A stretch of 64,000 nt of DNA from Aspidapion aeneum. Its lineage: Eukaryota > Arthropoda > Insecta > Coleoptera > Brentidae. The position numbers and the translations under genes were made by a program. Every line of letters begins with the position of its first letter. Position 1 is the stretch's first letter. A model generated the notes under the pieces. It searched no databases. It was not told where the DNA came from and saw nothing but the letters and a program-made list of their open reading frames with translations. The stretch lies in assembly GCA_963576565.1 (NCBI GenBank), contig OY755046.1, forward strand, positions 74,375,214 through 74,439,213, given 5' to 3'. Of this stretch, positions 34,566 to 46,094 are shown in pieces.

Positions 34566-35044
34566 AATCAAACAAGTTTCGTGACTAATCGAGTAAAAAG
34601 GAGTTTTTGTTTCTCTCATATTTTTCCGTGGGTAGCTTGAAAGCTTAGCCTCACGGGGGTCCAAGATCTAATGGACACTTAATAAGTGTTGACAGTTAAC
34701 TGTTTCGTCCTTATGGGACTCCTTAGAACACTGCTTGGTCAATGTGACACTCTTGCGAAGTTAATTAGACGGTTTTGTCTCTAATCCTATGTAAATAGTG
34801 AGAAAACTCTCGCAAGAAGCGCCATCTATCGAGATACGAGAGAAACCAGAACAATAGCAGGCGAAAATAAACTGCAAATAAAAAGAAACAAACTAATCCA
34901 AGACCTACGACAGCTCTTCTGTCTTTCAGACCAGATGTCCATTAGATCTTGGACCCCGTGAGGTTAAGCTTTCAAGCTACCCATGGAAAAATATGAGAGA
35001 AACAAAACCTCCTTTTTACCCGATTAGCCACGAAACTTGTTTGA
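34566..35044. mobile_element. MITE with ~115-bp inverted ends, copy 1
   Basis: Inverted ends start ATCAAACAAGTTTCGTG and continue through GTAAAAAGGAG, TTTCTCTCATATTTTTCC, GGGTAGCTTGAAAGCTTA and CCAAGATCTAATGGACA. The centre holds AAGCGCCATCTATCGAG. Second copy at 61393-61970 and an internal fragment near 27505. No coding frame. Confidence 0.85.
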
Positions 35045-35445
35045 TAACCAAATTAATTTTTTAACAAAATTATCCTGACGTAATTTAAACTCTTTTGGAA
35101 TACCGGCGAACACTTGAACTTTTTTCAATTTATTCAACTTTTTTGAGGGGCGCGAATAATTTTTGGGAAACAGGCAGAAAAGGAGAACACATTTTCACAA
35201 GTGGGCCGTTTTTTTTTTTCTTTTTTTCAAGGCGCGAAGTGGTGAAAAATTGCAACAAAAGTGGTCTCTCTCAACTCTTCAACTTCGATAATGAAAGAGT
35301 GTTTAAAAGAGTTTTTTAAAGTGGCCTTTTGACCTCAAAAAATCCAGCTGGCTACGCTAAAACCTTGACACTTTTTTGTTTTTTTATCTCTTACTTACCT
35401 ACATTGAAAAATTGAAACTATACACCCATGCGGAGCATTTATAGC
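35045..35445. other. no gene recognised
   Basis: T-rich sequence; a 74-codon frame at 35095 lacks similarity. Confidence 0.35.
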
Positions 35446-35449
35446 ATAT

Positions 35450-36460
35450 CTGAGGGCATGGCAATGCCCGGTAAAGTTCGCGGTGTAAGCTGCTGTACCA
35501 TCTTTTCTTGAAACATTTCAGCCCATATTTGACCTATCTAAAACTCTACGTCGGAATGAGCTACGAAACTCAAACTTTGCAAAATCGTAGATCTTCATAA
35601 AGTTAACAACCACTCCAAGTTTCATGGACTTCCATGAAGTAGTAAAGTAGTTACGAAATTTCAAAAAACGTCGAAATTGTCTCACTCATGTATAGATCAT
35701 CAAAATTCTACTGTACTTCCAGACATGCTACAATGCTGAAATTTGGCAGACTGATAGAAATTATGACCAAACCCTTGGAAAAAATGAAAAAACCCCAAAA
35801 TTCTACTTTACTCCCCTCCCTTATACATGTAAAGTTAGGTAAAAGTAATATTGCCCACTTCTAGAGGCCCTAAAGAGCTGAGCTTTGGCAGACTGATAGA
35901 AAATATGATAAAACTATAGGAAAAAATTTAAAAACCCCAAAATTTTAACTTGTGTTCTTCCCTTATAAATGTAAAGTTATGTAAAACTAACATTCCAGAA
36001 ACGTTAGAGAGCTGAGCTTTGGAAGACTGATAGGAACTATGATAAAACTATTTAAAAAAAATTTATTCACCAAAATTTTAATTATTTTCCCCTATAAACG
36101 TAAAGGCAGCGGCGTAGCGTGGGGGGGGCGCGGAGGGTTCGTCGCCCCCCCCCCCCCCGCCCCGAGGGTAGTGGCGCCCCATAGGTGAGAGGCGCCCTTA
36201 TCGGTCGCCCCCTGGCACATGATGACCTTTTTTCTTTTTTTTTTTTTGGTCGCAAGATTTTTGAGAGGCTCCTTTTTGACCTTTTTTTTACCACAAGATT
36301 TTTCATCAGTTTTCAGAGGCGCCCTTTTTAGCTGTCGCCCCCCTCCCCGCCTTTTCGGGCACGCTACGCCGCTGCGTAAAGGCTAGAAAGGTGAGCTTTA
36401 GAAGGCTGATAAAACCATAGGAAAAAATAAAAAAATCCTCAAAATTTTTAATAAGGCATT
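35450..36460 (+). mobile_element. HINE-like element B, copy 2, interrupted by a hAT MITE
   Basis: Same order as copy 1: hairpin-bearing start, core block with TTTCTTGAAACATTTCAGCC, short (CTCA) run, then tandem units with GAGCTTTGG-AGACTGATA near 35720, 35870, 36005 and 36390. The last unit is split by the MITE at 36107-36374. Confidence 0.65.
36107..36374. mobile_element. hAT MITE, 268 bp, perfect 8-bp duplication
   Basis: Ends CAGCGGCGTAGCGTGG and its inverse. CGTAAAGG at 36099-36106 and 36375-36382. Interior rich in CGCCCCC and GGGGG runs. Related to 55331-55549. Confidence 0.88.
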
Positions 36461-36544
36461 GCAAAAGGTTTGAACAATATTTCGCATATTTTACTACTTT
36501 AAAACTTAAATCCAAATCCTTTAAAAAAGGAGTGAATTCATAAC

Positions 36545-36899
36545 AAAAACATTTAATGTAAAAAAAGCCAAGTGCGCGACAATGTTATTCCGTAAAAAGA
36601 ATTGAGATAAAAGTAAAGCCAAGTTCTCCAATACAAATTTCAAAATGAAAAATTTTTACTAGTTTGGAAATATTTTTCTAAACTTGGCTATTACGGCTGC
36701 AAATAACTCTTGCACAGTGCTAAATTGAACATAAAAAGGTTTGGCTGTAATCGTAAAGTTTAAAAAAACATTTTCAAACTAGTAAGAATCTTTCATTTTG
36801 AAATTTGTGTTGTAGAATCTGGCTTTACTTTTATCTCAATTCTTTTTACGGAATACCATTTTTGCATACTTGGCTTTTTTTTACATGAAATGTTTTTAT
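36545..36899. repeat. foldback family FB2, two-armed copy
   Basis: Left arm about 36545-36685 and inverted right arm about 36765-36899, sharing AAAGCCAAGT, ATTCCGTAAAAAGAATTGAG, ATAAAAGTAAAGCC and AATTTCAAAATGAAA. Single arms or partial copies at 14878, 58805 and 60648. Confidence 0.75.
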
Positions 36900-36903
36900 T
36901 ATG

Positions 36904-37110
36904 ATAGGTTCTTCTTCTGCTTCTAGTGGCATTACAACCCCTACCCTGGTAGGTTTTAGCCTGATTAGCCATAGCCCTTAATTCTGCACTCTTCGGTGCA
37001 ATTCTTCGTCACCTATTTGTTCCCATATTCTTGATTTTTTCTTCGACATCGTTCTCCAACTTTTTCTTGGTCTACCTCATATTATTCTTCTTCATGAACG
37101 TCTCCAGTTT
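36904..37110 (-). pseudogene. RTE-like LINE, C-terminal tail fragment
   Basis: On minus, broken frames give KKKLENDVEEKIKNMG, then A-NQAKTYQGRG near the end, the pattern of RTE tails after the GRPRKRW block. Short and decayed. Confidence 0.4.
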
Positions 37111-37485
37111 ATTAGCTGTTATAATTTATCCGGATCTGCCAAATTATTTTTTTTGGACCGGTTTAAAAATGTAACGAAGCTTTATTTGTATAGGGTGCCC
37201 CCAAAATACTTAAGTTTTCCTTAGATACAGGAGGAGCTTTATCTGTCTTTAAAATATCAATATTGATCCTTGAAAATTATCAGTTTAGTGTTAATTGAAC
37301 CTACAAATTGTGTTTATTTGCTTTAAAAATATTTAGAGCCATCTCTAAACAATAAAGCTTTCATTTTTTATGTTTTGTGTGGCTATAAAGATGGTGTCTC
37401 TAAAGACATTATAGATGTATGTGATGTATAAAGTTTCAATATTTTTTATTGATTCATTAAATAATTTTTGAGTATTTCTCATTCT
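37111..37485. other. no gene recognised
   Basis: AT-rich stretch between two LINE tail fragments. Confidence 0.3.
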
Positions 37486-37489
37486 TTTT

Positions 37490-37710
37490 CAAGTAGCTTT
37501 TAGTCTGATTCACCAGATCCTACCATTCTGGCCTCAATGGTACGATTCTTCGCCACCTCCTCAATCCCATTTTTTTTATATCACCTTCGACGTTGTCTAT
37601 CCACCTTTTTTGTGGCATCGTGCACTCTTATTCTCCATCCAGGTCTCCTGTTTATTATTTTTCTTGGTCTTCTTGTCTCATTAATTCTTCATACCTGCAT
37701 CTTTTTGTTG
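37490..37710 (-). pseudogene. RTE-like LINE, second C-terminal tail fragment
   Basis: On minus, a short frame gives MPQKRWIDNVEGDIKKMG and RRWRRIV, the typical tail after GRP-RW. Different from the fragment at 36904. Decayed. Confidence 0.45.
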
Positions 37711-38272
37711 ATTTAATTCATAATTTATCCATATGCATTTTCTGTCTGCACTGATTTAAAGATCTTACAAATAATTTTGCTTTCTTTAATTTTTTATTGT
37801 TTTTCATTCCCTTGGGTGTGTGTGTCAATGATTTGCATTCATATACAGTGAAACCTCTACTTGCGGACACCTCTAATAAACGGACACTCCCTTTAGGCGG
37901 ACAAATTTGTTGGAACCAAGCTTTTCCCTATTTCTTTACATTTAAAATTCACTCCTATAACCGGAGACTCTAATAACAGGACGCGGACAATTTTTTTTTG
38001 AATGAAAAAGAAAATCTCTGTCTTCCTCTACTAATTTTTAATTTTCGTCGACTAGTTTCGGCTTATTGGGCCATCATCAAGAACTACTAACTAATAAAAA
38101 CAGTTGAAACTTCCCAAGACAAACAATGTTCTCTCACAAGAGATAAAAAAAAATAAAATACATGGGACGAACAAAAAATTGACAAACAAATTAAAATTGT
38201 GTACGACTATCACATTATTATTATTATTATTAAATAGTAAGCCTAGTAAACAACTTCTTAGTTTTGAAAAAA

Positions 38273-38376
38273 ATGGAAGTTGTTGCCGTTTCGGGGAAGG
38301 ATCATTTATCAGCAGAAAAGATCGCTGAAAAATTTAATATTGCAAAAACTCAAGCAGCGGAAATTGTTAATAAATA
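38273..38376 (+). pseudogene. pogo transposase, CENP-B-type helix-turn-helix fragment
   Basis: MEVVAVSGKDHLSAEKIAEK then FNIAKTQAAEIVNKY fits the N-terminal psq/CENP-B DNA-binding helix-turn-helix (A-KFNI-K-T---I). The same segment occurs at 17968 and on minus near 34090. It is cut at 38377 by the nested element; no DDE domain remains. Confidence 0.7.
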
Positions 38377-38378
38377 TA

Positions 38379-40199
38379 GGGTAAAACACCCAGTGAACCG
38401 TCCACCCCCAATTGTCGTCCACTTTGGCACTTTCTGCCTAAAAATAAGATAACAAGCACCATATGGCTCCATCTATGGACACTTTCTTAAAAAATGATCC
38501 TTCCCCCACCAAAAGGTAAAGTCGTTTTTTAAATCGCGCCAAAAGTTTAGCCAGTACAGTCTTGTCTTTAGTAGGTGAACGTGTGTTGAACCAAAATGAA
38601 GTTTTCGTTATGTTTTTGCTAGTGTAGGTGCCTGCGGGAAATAGCGAGTAAGTATTAGAATTTTACAAAACGTGTTGAACTTTTATGTTTTTTAGTTAAA
38701 ATAATAATTTTCCCATCGAAAAATATCACTTTTAGTTACAATTTCTTAGTTTTTCTATCAAAAAATGGGTGGTCGCCGAACTGGATGAAAAAAAGATGAA
38801 AAATAATTATTCGTCCGGTTCGGTTCGGTGGACGAAACTGGGTTACTGATCCATGTGCTTATAATCTATCCTTATCTTTTATTATTAAAATTAGTGAAAT
38901 TTTAAGACACATTGCAAACAGATTTTTTTTTCTATAATATCATGTCCAGTTCTCGTCCGCATTTTTCTCTTCGTTTACCAGAGTTATTATTGACACAAAA
39001 TCGGCAAAATTTGGCTGGTCGAAGAAATGGAATTTTTTGACCACCCAAAATATGGCCGGACGAAAAACTGGAATCTTTCGACCACATCAGTTTTTTGTTG
39101 ATTTTGACGGACGAAAAACAGGTTTTTTTCGACCACTAACAATTAAGAAGTTAATCCCTGACTGTTTCTTGTTAAAATAGGTAACTAAAAAATGGAAGTA
39201 GGTACAGTATAAGTATAGGGCATTCCCAGTTGGAAACTCTTGAAATTTTTCGGGTACTTCTAGGGACAATAAAAAAACGGTCCACATTGCAAAGTTTAAA
39301 TTTTATAAGAATTTAAATAGTGAAAAATGCATTTTGGTAATTTTTACCATTTTTGAAATACAAATTCTTTTGAAAAAATTGCATTGGTGTTCATAATTTT
39401 ATTATGTAGGTTAGTCTTTTTTAATTTTTTGAAGATTTTTTTATTAAGCTAGTATAAAATAGAATTGAATTTTTCAGATTACACCATATACTTTTTAAGT
39501 AGGTACCTGGTGTGTACAAAAAGAAAAATAAATCAAATTGGATTTCTAGGTATATCAAAAAAAAGTACACAGATCTTTCGACTAAATTTCCTCGACCCAA
39601 GAATAATAACGACTGTAATGGTGACTAAACTAGTTTACCATCAAGATTTAAGTTGAGGTTGCCTTCAACAAGAAAATTAAACGCAAGAAACCGAATACTC
39701 TTCCAGTTGTTCCACTATGTTTTTTAGGTACACTAATATGCTTAACGAACTTCGCGGGAATATTGCTCCTAAATCTGCTCAAATCAAGTTTTTTCTTGTG
39801 AATTTCGTCCAAAAAACCCCAATTTTCGACCAGTTTATTTGGTTGATTAATTCCTATTTTTCGTCCTAAAATGGTCGAATAATACCAATTTTCGACCGCC
39901 AACAAACCAGTTGTTCGAACCACCAAAACCTAGTTTTCGTCCGGTCGAAAAACTAGAAATTTTTGGACGGAAGGAGGGAAGGCCGTGGACGGAAACTGGG
40001 CAAAACGACATTTTTTTCATTTTAATTGTCTGGAACTGTTAGATTAAAGCAAAAAATCTAAATTAATTATTTTTGAATTCTTAAATCATCAAGGAATGGA
40101 AATTTGCCGCTAATAATACCAAATGATGTAAAATGTTCGAGATTTCGGGCTCTAAAGTTGAACTTTCCACTAACTGGACGACAATTGGGCAGTTTGCCC
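38379..40199. mobile_element. TA-duplicating element with GGGTAAAA/GGGCAAAC ends, type 2
   Basis: Sits inside the pogo remnant at TA (38377-38378 and 40200-40201). Ends GGGTAAAACACCCA and (inverse) GGGCAAACTGCCCA. Near both ends is CCAATTGTCGTCCA. The interior repeats GG(A/T)CGAAAAA(C/T)TGG-like motifs in both orientations, at about 38771, 38830, 39018, 39033, 39057, 39074, 39108, 39121, 39786, 39803, 39860, 39870, 39888 and 39940. No protein recognised. Confidence 0.7.
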
Positions 40200-40299
40200 T
40201 ATATAAAATTTTGCAGTTCTCTCTCATAAGCGGACACCTCCAATAAGCGGACAAAATCGACGAAACCGTGAGTGTCTGATTATATAAGGTTTCACTGTA

Positions 40300-40640
40300 T
40301 AACTCTACTAGCCTAGTATTGTAGGTAGTATAGATTTTTTTGGTTTGACAGATATAGATTTTGGATAAATTACCACAGCCAATCAAATCAAAATTATGAG
40401 TGATTAACAATATCAAAACCTAATCGATACACACCATATAACTGCTATATGTATGCAAAAACTTATTTATGTTAATAGGCTTGTCAATGGTGCTTATTAT
40501 ATTATTCATTGCTGCTTTGTGGGCTGTGTATATTTGTGTGTATGTGAACCGAGCCGACTGTCTTTAAGGCTAATATTTTGCATGGAAAATGCCACGTTGT
40601 GCTTAAACTTTTTATTTTAATTAGTTATGATTAGGGACAC
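40300..40640. other. spacer, nothing recognised
   Basis: AT-rich; no gene. Confidence 0.3.
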
Positions 40641-41187
40641 GTATTATAGACAGAGGCGGCTAGTGCGTAAGGGCTGCAGAGCTGCAGAACCCCCAAAATT
40701 TTCACATTATTTGACTATTTTTCAGCCGCTGCTATTTTTCTTATATAATTATTTTATTTCTAAAATTATTGAAATAGTATATTTTAGGTCCGGTGTTGGT
40801 ATAGTAGGCCTTCAAATCGCGTACGTGTCTTGAGTATGAGGCCGCGCGCCGTCGCCGAAGGCCGCATTTCACAGTCGGTCAAATGAAGTTATTGGCATTG
40901 TTGCACTGCTTAATTGCAACACAACGTAGCTGGGCGGCTAACGAGATCTGTGCTCGGCTAGGAACCCCTTCCTTCGCCCCGCACCGCACTTTCTCATGGG
41001 TTTAGAAAGCGAAATCTAGGCAAAAATAGAGCTGCAAAACTTGCAGTTCCAGTACAATTCCGGGCGGGCGGGCTCAGCTTTGCGTGTTTGCGGGCGCATT
41101 TATTTATTTAGAAGACGCCAAACGCATGAGCGGGAGGTTATGGTCGTGTTTGTTGTTTGTTTTTGTAGAATTGTGTCACAATGAATG

Positions 41188-42142
41188 TTTTTTTTTTTTT
41201 TTTATTTGTCAAACACACTGTGTTTTTTTATTACAATCTAGTCAGTAAGACTAATTAGCAATTTTGTTTTAACTTAATTTACTAGAAAAGTCAGATTTAA
41301 ACTTAGGGTTCACTCAACAGTTCTCCCCGCTTTGTTTAGTCTGTAACTCACAATTGTGTTGTGTTTATAGCATTATTTTGTTTTATGTGTAATTCACTTA
41401 GTTTACTAGCTCAAACGGCTTCACTCTTTTTAGTCGTCGAACTAGCATAGTATTGTCTAGAAGCTGAATTGCTTCCACATTCACATGCCGATGGAGTCTA
41501 TCTTCATGGCTTTTTGCGTACTTTTTTATAGTCTCTGCTACAGTTTCGATTTTTGGATCTCGATGAAGGTCACTATTTCGAACGTACCAAGGTGCATTCA
41601 CAATGTTTCTTAATACTTTATTTTGAAATCTCTGTACAACTAGAATGTTACTCTCTTTAGCACAACCCCATAGTTGAATACCATATGTCCATACTGGTTT
41701 CAGTATTTGTCTATAAAGCAGTAACTTATTATGAATTGTTAAATTGGACTTCCTTCCAATTAGCCAGTTCATTTTTCTATACCTTATCTCAAGTTCTTCT
41801 TTTTTTTTCTTAACATGTGCTTTCCAGCGCAATTTCGCATCAAGTGTCATACCTAGATATTTTGCCTGATTCGAATATGGTACTGGAATGTTGTTAATTG
41901 TTATTTGTATGTGATTTATATTTTTGTTTGTAAAATCAACATGAATTGATTTGGTTTCATTTAATTTTATTCGCCACTTTGTGGTCCAACTGTGAATTTG
42001 GGTGACTGCATCCTGAAGTTTCTCTATGCATTTTTCAATAGATTTTTCTACCGTCAATAAACCAGTATCATCGGCAAATGTTGCTAAGTGACAATTTTCT
42101 GGCTTTGGGATATCACAAGTGAATAATAAGTATAGATATATG
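41188..42142 (-). mobile_element. Jockey-clade LINE, 5'-truncated, poly(A) tail
   Basis: On minus it ends in an A-run (plus-strand T-run 41188-41203). ATGAATG flanks it at 41181-41187 and 42143-42149, a short but plausible duplication. The coding part is intact to its stop. Confidence 0.8.
41398..42140 (-). pseudogene. Jockey-type reverse transcriptase, C-terminal third, open
   Basis: The frame is open from the truncation point. It reads LYLLFTCDIPKPENC then LATFADDTGLLTV, with the FADD active site, then QIHSWTTKWRIKLNETKS, YLGMTLDAKLRWKAHV, LYRQILKPVWTYGIQLWGCA, IVNAPWYVRNSDLHRDPKI and a short tail ending ELVN. This is the palm/thumb and C-terminal part of the Jockey protein. There is no ATG near the start because the copy is 5'-truncated. 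No stop inside about 245 codons suggests a fairly young insertion. Confidence 0.88.
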
Positions 42143-42485
42143 ATGAATGTGGTGGATAATTTAATTAATGTTTTAAGTAGGTATACAAACTTATTCGAGT
42201 ACTGCCCAAAAGTGTACGAGAACGAGTTCTCAGATGTCTAGAAAATACATGCAGGCAAAAAAAAATTGGTGAGTACATATTATGCTAAGGTAGTGAATGT
42301 GAATTAAATCTTTTGTAAAAACGCTATTTTTTCCTAGGCATTGCAATTTTTGCCAAACCAAACTTGGCAATTTTTTACTTTTTATTATAGACACGTGATC
42401 TGGGGACTGTAAAAAAATAGCATTTTTTATACCCTATCGGCAGAACTCACAAACTTTACTGTCACGAGCCGCCACTGATTATAGA

Positions 42486-42705
42486 ACATTAAAAGATTGA
42501 ATTTGTCCAAAATTAAAGTGAAAAATTCTAAATCGTCTTGTTTTACTTTGAGTAAAGGTTTTTTTATTTAAATTTCGGATAAAATCTATTTAAAACTGTT
42601 TTAGGGTATTAAAACAATTACTTTTTCCAAAATTTTCTTTCTTTTGCAACAAATACACAACAAAAATTACAACTGATGTACCATTACTGTTAACCTTGGT
42701 ATTCT
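42486..42705. other. spacer, nothing recognised
   Basis: AT-rich. Confidence 0.3.
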
Positions 42706-42709
42706 TCCG

Positions 42710-43060
42710 CTAGCTTTCTCATCATATAACCCATGTCTTCTTTATCATTAGCTACAATTACTTGGTCGTCAGCAAACTGTAGTGTGTATATGGTAAATCC
42801 GTCGTTAAGTTGTAATCCCATGCCGTGTACTTTACACTTCCAGTTTTTCAGAGCTACTGCGATATATGTTTTAAAAAGAGATCCAATGATTCTTGCAGTA
42901 AATTAATTAACTAAATCTGTTACAATATAATACTCAAGAAACATTTTGATTTTTTAAAAGTAAGAAAAAATGCATCATGGAATAATTAACAACCCCATCT
43001 GATGTTTAACGGGTTACGTTTATTTCAAGCTTAATCATTAAATAGAAAATGAACCGAAGA
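42710..43060 (-). repeat. left arm of a 3.7-kb-spaced inverted duplication, includes RTE-2
   Basis: Inverted relative to 46095-46380. It contains an RTE family 2 fragment on minus (FADDQVIIA, KDMGYMMRKL antisense, 42710-42900) and then a unique block with AACAACCCCATCTGATGTTT and CTTAATCATTAAATAGAAAA. Confidence 0.75.
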
Positions 43061-43064
43061 AAAT

Positions 43065-43835
43065 CAATTTGACAGCAGAAAACGCGTTTTTCACAGTTTG
43101 ATTGAAAACACGCCTTGAAATTCGTGTAACGAGCGTGGAAAATACAGAACACTCGTTTGTTCCACCGATTCCCAATCAGATGAGCTTTTCTTAATTAGGA
43201 AAAGAAGATATACGTAGAATTATGTTTATTTATAAATAGATATACTTCTAATCGGTTAAAATACATTATTGGAAGTGTATTTTCTATAAATTTTGGTCTA
43301 AATATACACTTCTTAAGACCTTATAATCAAGCAAGCGATGTATAAGGCTCATATGTAAGGTTGCGTTCCGTCGGCAAAACGTTATTCGTTTTGATTCTAA
43401 TTCTCAGAAATAAGATCACAGGAAAAAATTTGAAGCATGATATTTTGTAAATATTTTAAAATATAAACCCGATTTATTCGAGAGAAGTTAGTTTGGAAAA
43501 TTTTTAAAATTTGGAAAATTCGCAAAACATAAGACTAAAAACTCAAACGTACACATATCATGGTTCACCACAATGGGCCAGAGATTCTGGAACAGAAAGA
43601 GATGGATTTTACAACCAACCAAAATAAAAGAGAGGGTAAACCATAAATTTGACATTACCGTTGAAAAAAACCGAAATACGGACAAGAAAAAATAAACGCT
43701 CGTAGGCAGCCTGCGTTAAGGCAGCTCAATCAAACTCACTATATACTTTGATTTTATTCCCTACTTGTCAAAATAGCGGAGACTATGCAATAGGGCGCAG
43801 AAAAAGTCAATCTACAGATCAATGAGTAAAAAAAA
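43065..43835. other. no gene recognised
   Basis: Includes a 65-codon minus frame without similarity. Confidence 0.35.
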
Positions 43836-43837
43836 CG

Positions 43838-43925
43838 ACAGAAGATGATTGTCAGGATCGAAAGAAGTGGAGAATAGATGTTGGACAACGGAGAAAAAAG
43901 TTGTAAATCAACATAGTAGTATTAA
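43838..43925 (+). pseudogene. RTE-type LINE family 2, 3' end only
   Basis: Encodes TEDDCQDRKKWRIDVGQRRK followed by a short TAG-containing tail; matches the last ~85 bases of the 23588 copy. Confidence 0.75.
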
Positions 43926-44330
43926 AATTGGATTTGATTTATTGACTAGTTTCAAATCTGGAAATTATGCTTCATGAACACTATCAGACGCCTTTCCTTT
44001 TTTTAAATACTAAAACGAACGATTCGAATAATAATATCTCTCTATTATTACACGCAGTAAACTGACTTTATGCCAACTTACTTTATTTATTTATTAATTT
44101 CTGCATTCATTATGATAATTTATATATCGCAGTAGGCTGTAAATAATCGGGCTTATTAATTTTTGTGTCATGACTCGACTTCTGCAATTAATAGCGTTTT
44201 CGATTTAATGTCGATCGATTTGTTTTCGTGCATGTTCTATTAGTTAAACAACGTCTTTATATTACAAGAACTCGTTTGTGTACATTTGCTAGAACGAAGA
44301 ATTAAGAAAAATTCAATTTTGGTTGGAAAA
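43926..44330. other. no gene recognised
   Basis: AT-rich; nothing recognised. Confidence 0.3.
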
Positions 44331-44334
44331 TAGT

Positions 44335-44515
44335 CTTATGTTGGGCGCTACATTTACTGCAGGCAGAATTTTTAGGAATTTAAAAGTAGAAGAACAAAAA
44401 AATTACTTATGGGTTATGAAGCTAAATCGAATTTACTTAAATTGTGTTTTAGTTTAAGCATAGAGAGCCCCACGTTGGGCGCCAAATTTGTTATCAAAGA
44501 GGAGCAGATTCTTAG
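44335..44515 (-). repeat. possible Ty3/Gypsy primer-binding-site region
   Basis: On minus at about 44470-44490 the sequence reads TTGGCGCCCAACGTGGGGCT, which I recognise as the leader/primer-binding type of many Ty3/Gypsy elements. A partial second copy (TAGCGCCCAACA) lies near 44340. No complete LTR or gag-pol frame is visible. Treated as a degraded remnant. Confidence 0.45.
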
Positions 44516-45735
44516 CTAGCTTAAAACTTTATCAACTGAGTGAGGCAATCAAATACAATATTTGCATCAAAAAGTTGAATATCTTGGTCAAGTAATAAAC
44601 TAAGAAAATAATACTTTTTAAACTGAAATTCTTCAGGTACCTGGAATAGATAAAAGATTTGAATCAAATACAATAAATATATTTAAATATCTCGATGATA
44701 TCTTGTTGATATCTTGATGATATAATGGAATTAAGAACAGATTTTAAGCTGTCTGAAAAGCTTATTAACTGAACGAGACAATTAATAAACATTTTCTCCT
44801 TCAAAGAGTTGAATATCTAGGTCATGTAGTAGATTAAGAGAGTTTATAAAGAGATTAATATTTTTTAAACTGCAATACTTTACTAGCTAGAATACATAAA
44901 AAAATTGAATCAATAACAATGAATTTATTTAAATATCTTAGTTATATAATGGATTATAAACAGATTTTTAGCTGACTTAAAATCTTATAATCTGGATTAG
45001 ACAATTAGATACAGCATTTCCATTAAAAAGTGCTTTATGTAATGGAATAAGAAGGTTTATAAAGAGAATAATATTTTTTAATGTTTACTTATACTACAAC
45101 TAGCTCTATATCTTGCTTATATAATGGATTAAGAACAGATTTTTAGCTGGCTGATAACCTCATCAACTGAGCGAGACAATGTTTCTCTCAAAAAGTTAAA
45201 TATCTTGATCTTGTAATGGATGAAAGAGGTTTATAAAGAGAAGAATATTTTCCAAACTGCAACTTTTTTTAATATCTTCGTCATATAATGGATTAAAAAC
45301 CGATTTTTAGCTGGCTGAAAACATTATGAACTGAGCGAGACATGTAATAGATGAAGAAGGTTTATATAGGGAATAATATTTTTTTAAACTGCAACTTTTT
45401 ATTGCTTACAACCACTTACTTGCTATACAACTACCTTCAATACATAAAAAAATTGAATAAACTACCAATTAAATATCTTGGTCATATAATGGATTAAGAA
45501 CAGAATTAAACCTGGCTAAAAACCTTATCAACTTAGCAAGATAATTAGATTTTCCCTCAAAAAGTTCTTGGTGGTGTAATAGATGAGGAAGGTTTATAAC
45601 GGGATAAGAGAATAATGTTTTTTTAAAACGTTTACTTGCACTACACCTACAACTAGATAAAAAACATCCAAAATTGAATCAATTAAACTAATTATATTTA
45701 AATATCTTGGTCATATATTTGATATTGCATCTCAG
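44495..45735 (+). repeat. degenerate tandem array, ~200-bp units with YLDD/YLGH-like motifs
   Basis: About six units share AGAACAGATTTTTAGCTGGC, ACTGAGCGAGACAATTAGA, AAAGTTGAATATCTTGGTCA, GGTTTATAAAGAGAATAATA and AAATATCTTGGTCATATAAT. Translated fragments read KYLDDILLIS near 44680 and RVEYLGHVVD near 44810, resembling two neighbouring parts of Ty3/Gypsy reverse transcriptase. The frames are broken throughout. Confidence 0.6.
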
Positions 45736-45931
45736 TATACAATGTTGAAATCAAAAACAATCACAACTCAAGTAATTTGTAGCTCAATACGGGTATCATG
45801 TCTTTTTAAACTAATAATGTGCGCTCTAACAACATTGCGTGGCAAAACTACAATTTACTCATATGTTTTCACATTTGTTAATTCGTTTTGTACAGTAGTC
45901 GAAAGTGCCGCATGAACAAATAGTACATCAT

Positions 45932-46090
45932 AGTGGTTTAGTTGATGATGGCTATTATTAATTTGAGCTCTTTTTACATTAGCGATTGCTGTAAACGTTA
46001 TGTCATTTTATAGAAATCAAGTAATTCTCTAATACCTATTTGTTATTTTTTAATTTTTTTTTAGCCTAGTATCTTGGATTTAAGAACTTT
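45932..46090 (+). repeat. direct duplication, copy 1 (partner at 46612-46790)
   Basis: GGTTTAGTTGATGATGGCTA, GAAATCAAGTAATTCTCTAA and TATCTTGGATTTAA are shared with 46612-46790, nearly identical over ~150 bp. The segment between them holds one arm of the inverted duplication and an RTE-2 piece. Confidence 0.85.
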
Positions 46091-46094
46091 AATA

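Larger units (their letters stand above)
37846..40297 (+). mobile_element. pogo-like element with a nested TA-duplicating element
   Basis: Ends CAGTGAAACCTCTACTTGC and (inverse) CAGTGAAACCTTATATAAT, bounded by TA (37844-37845, 40298-40299). Transposase N-terminus at 38273. The interval 38379-40199 is a separate insertion; without it the element is about 0.63 kb, itself internally deleted. Near 38040-38090 a block containing CTAGTTTCGGCTTATTGGGC may be a further small insertion. Confidence 0.8.
40651..42477. mobile_element. hAT element, perfect 8-bp duplication, with Jockey inserted
   Basis: Ends CAGAGGCGGCTAGTG and CACGAGCCGCCACTG (inverted). ATTATAGA at 40643-40650 and 42478-42485. Without the LINE at 41188-42142 it is about 0.87 kb. 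The GC-rich left part (40840-41120) has no recognised frame. Related by end sequence to 51243-52010. Confidence 0.85.

Noticed and set aside
36082..36306. Basic 74-codon minus frame
   Set aside because: Lies in a GC-rich hAT MITE; no similarity.
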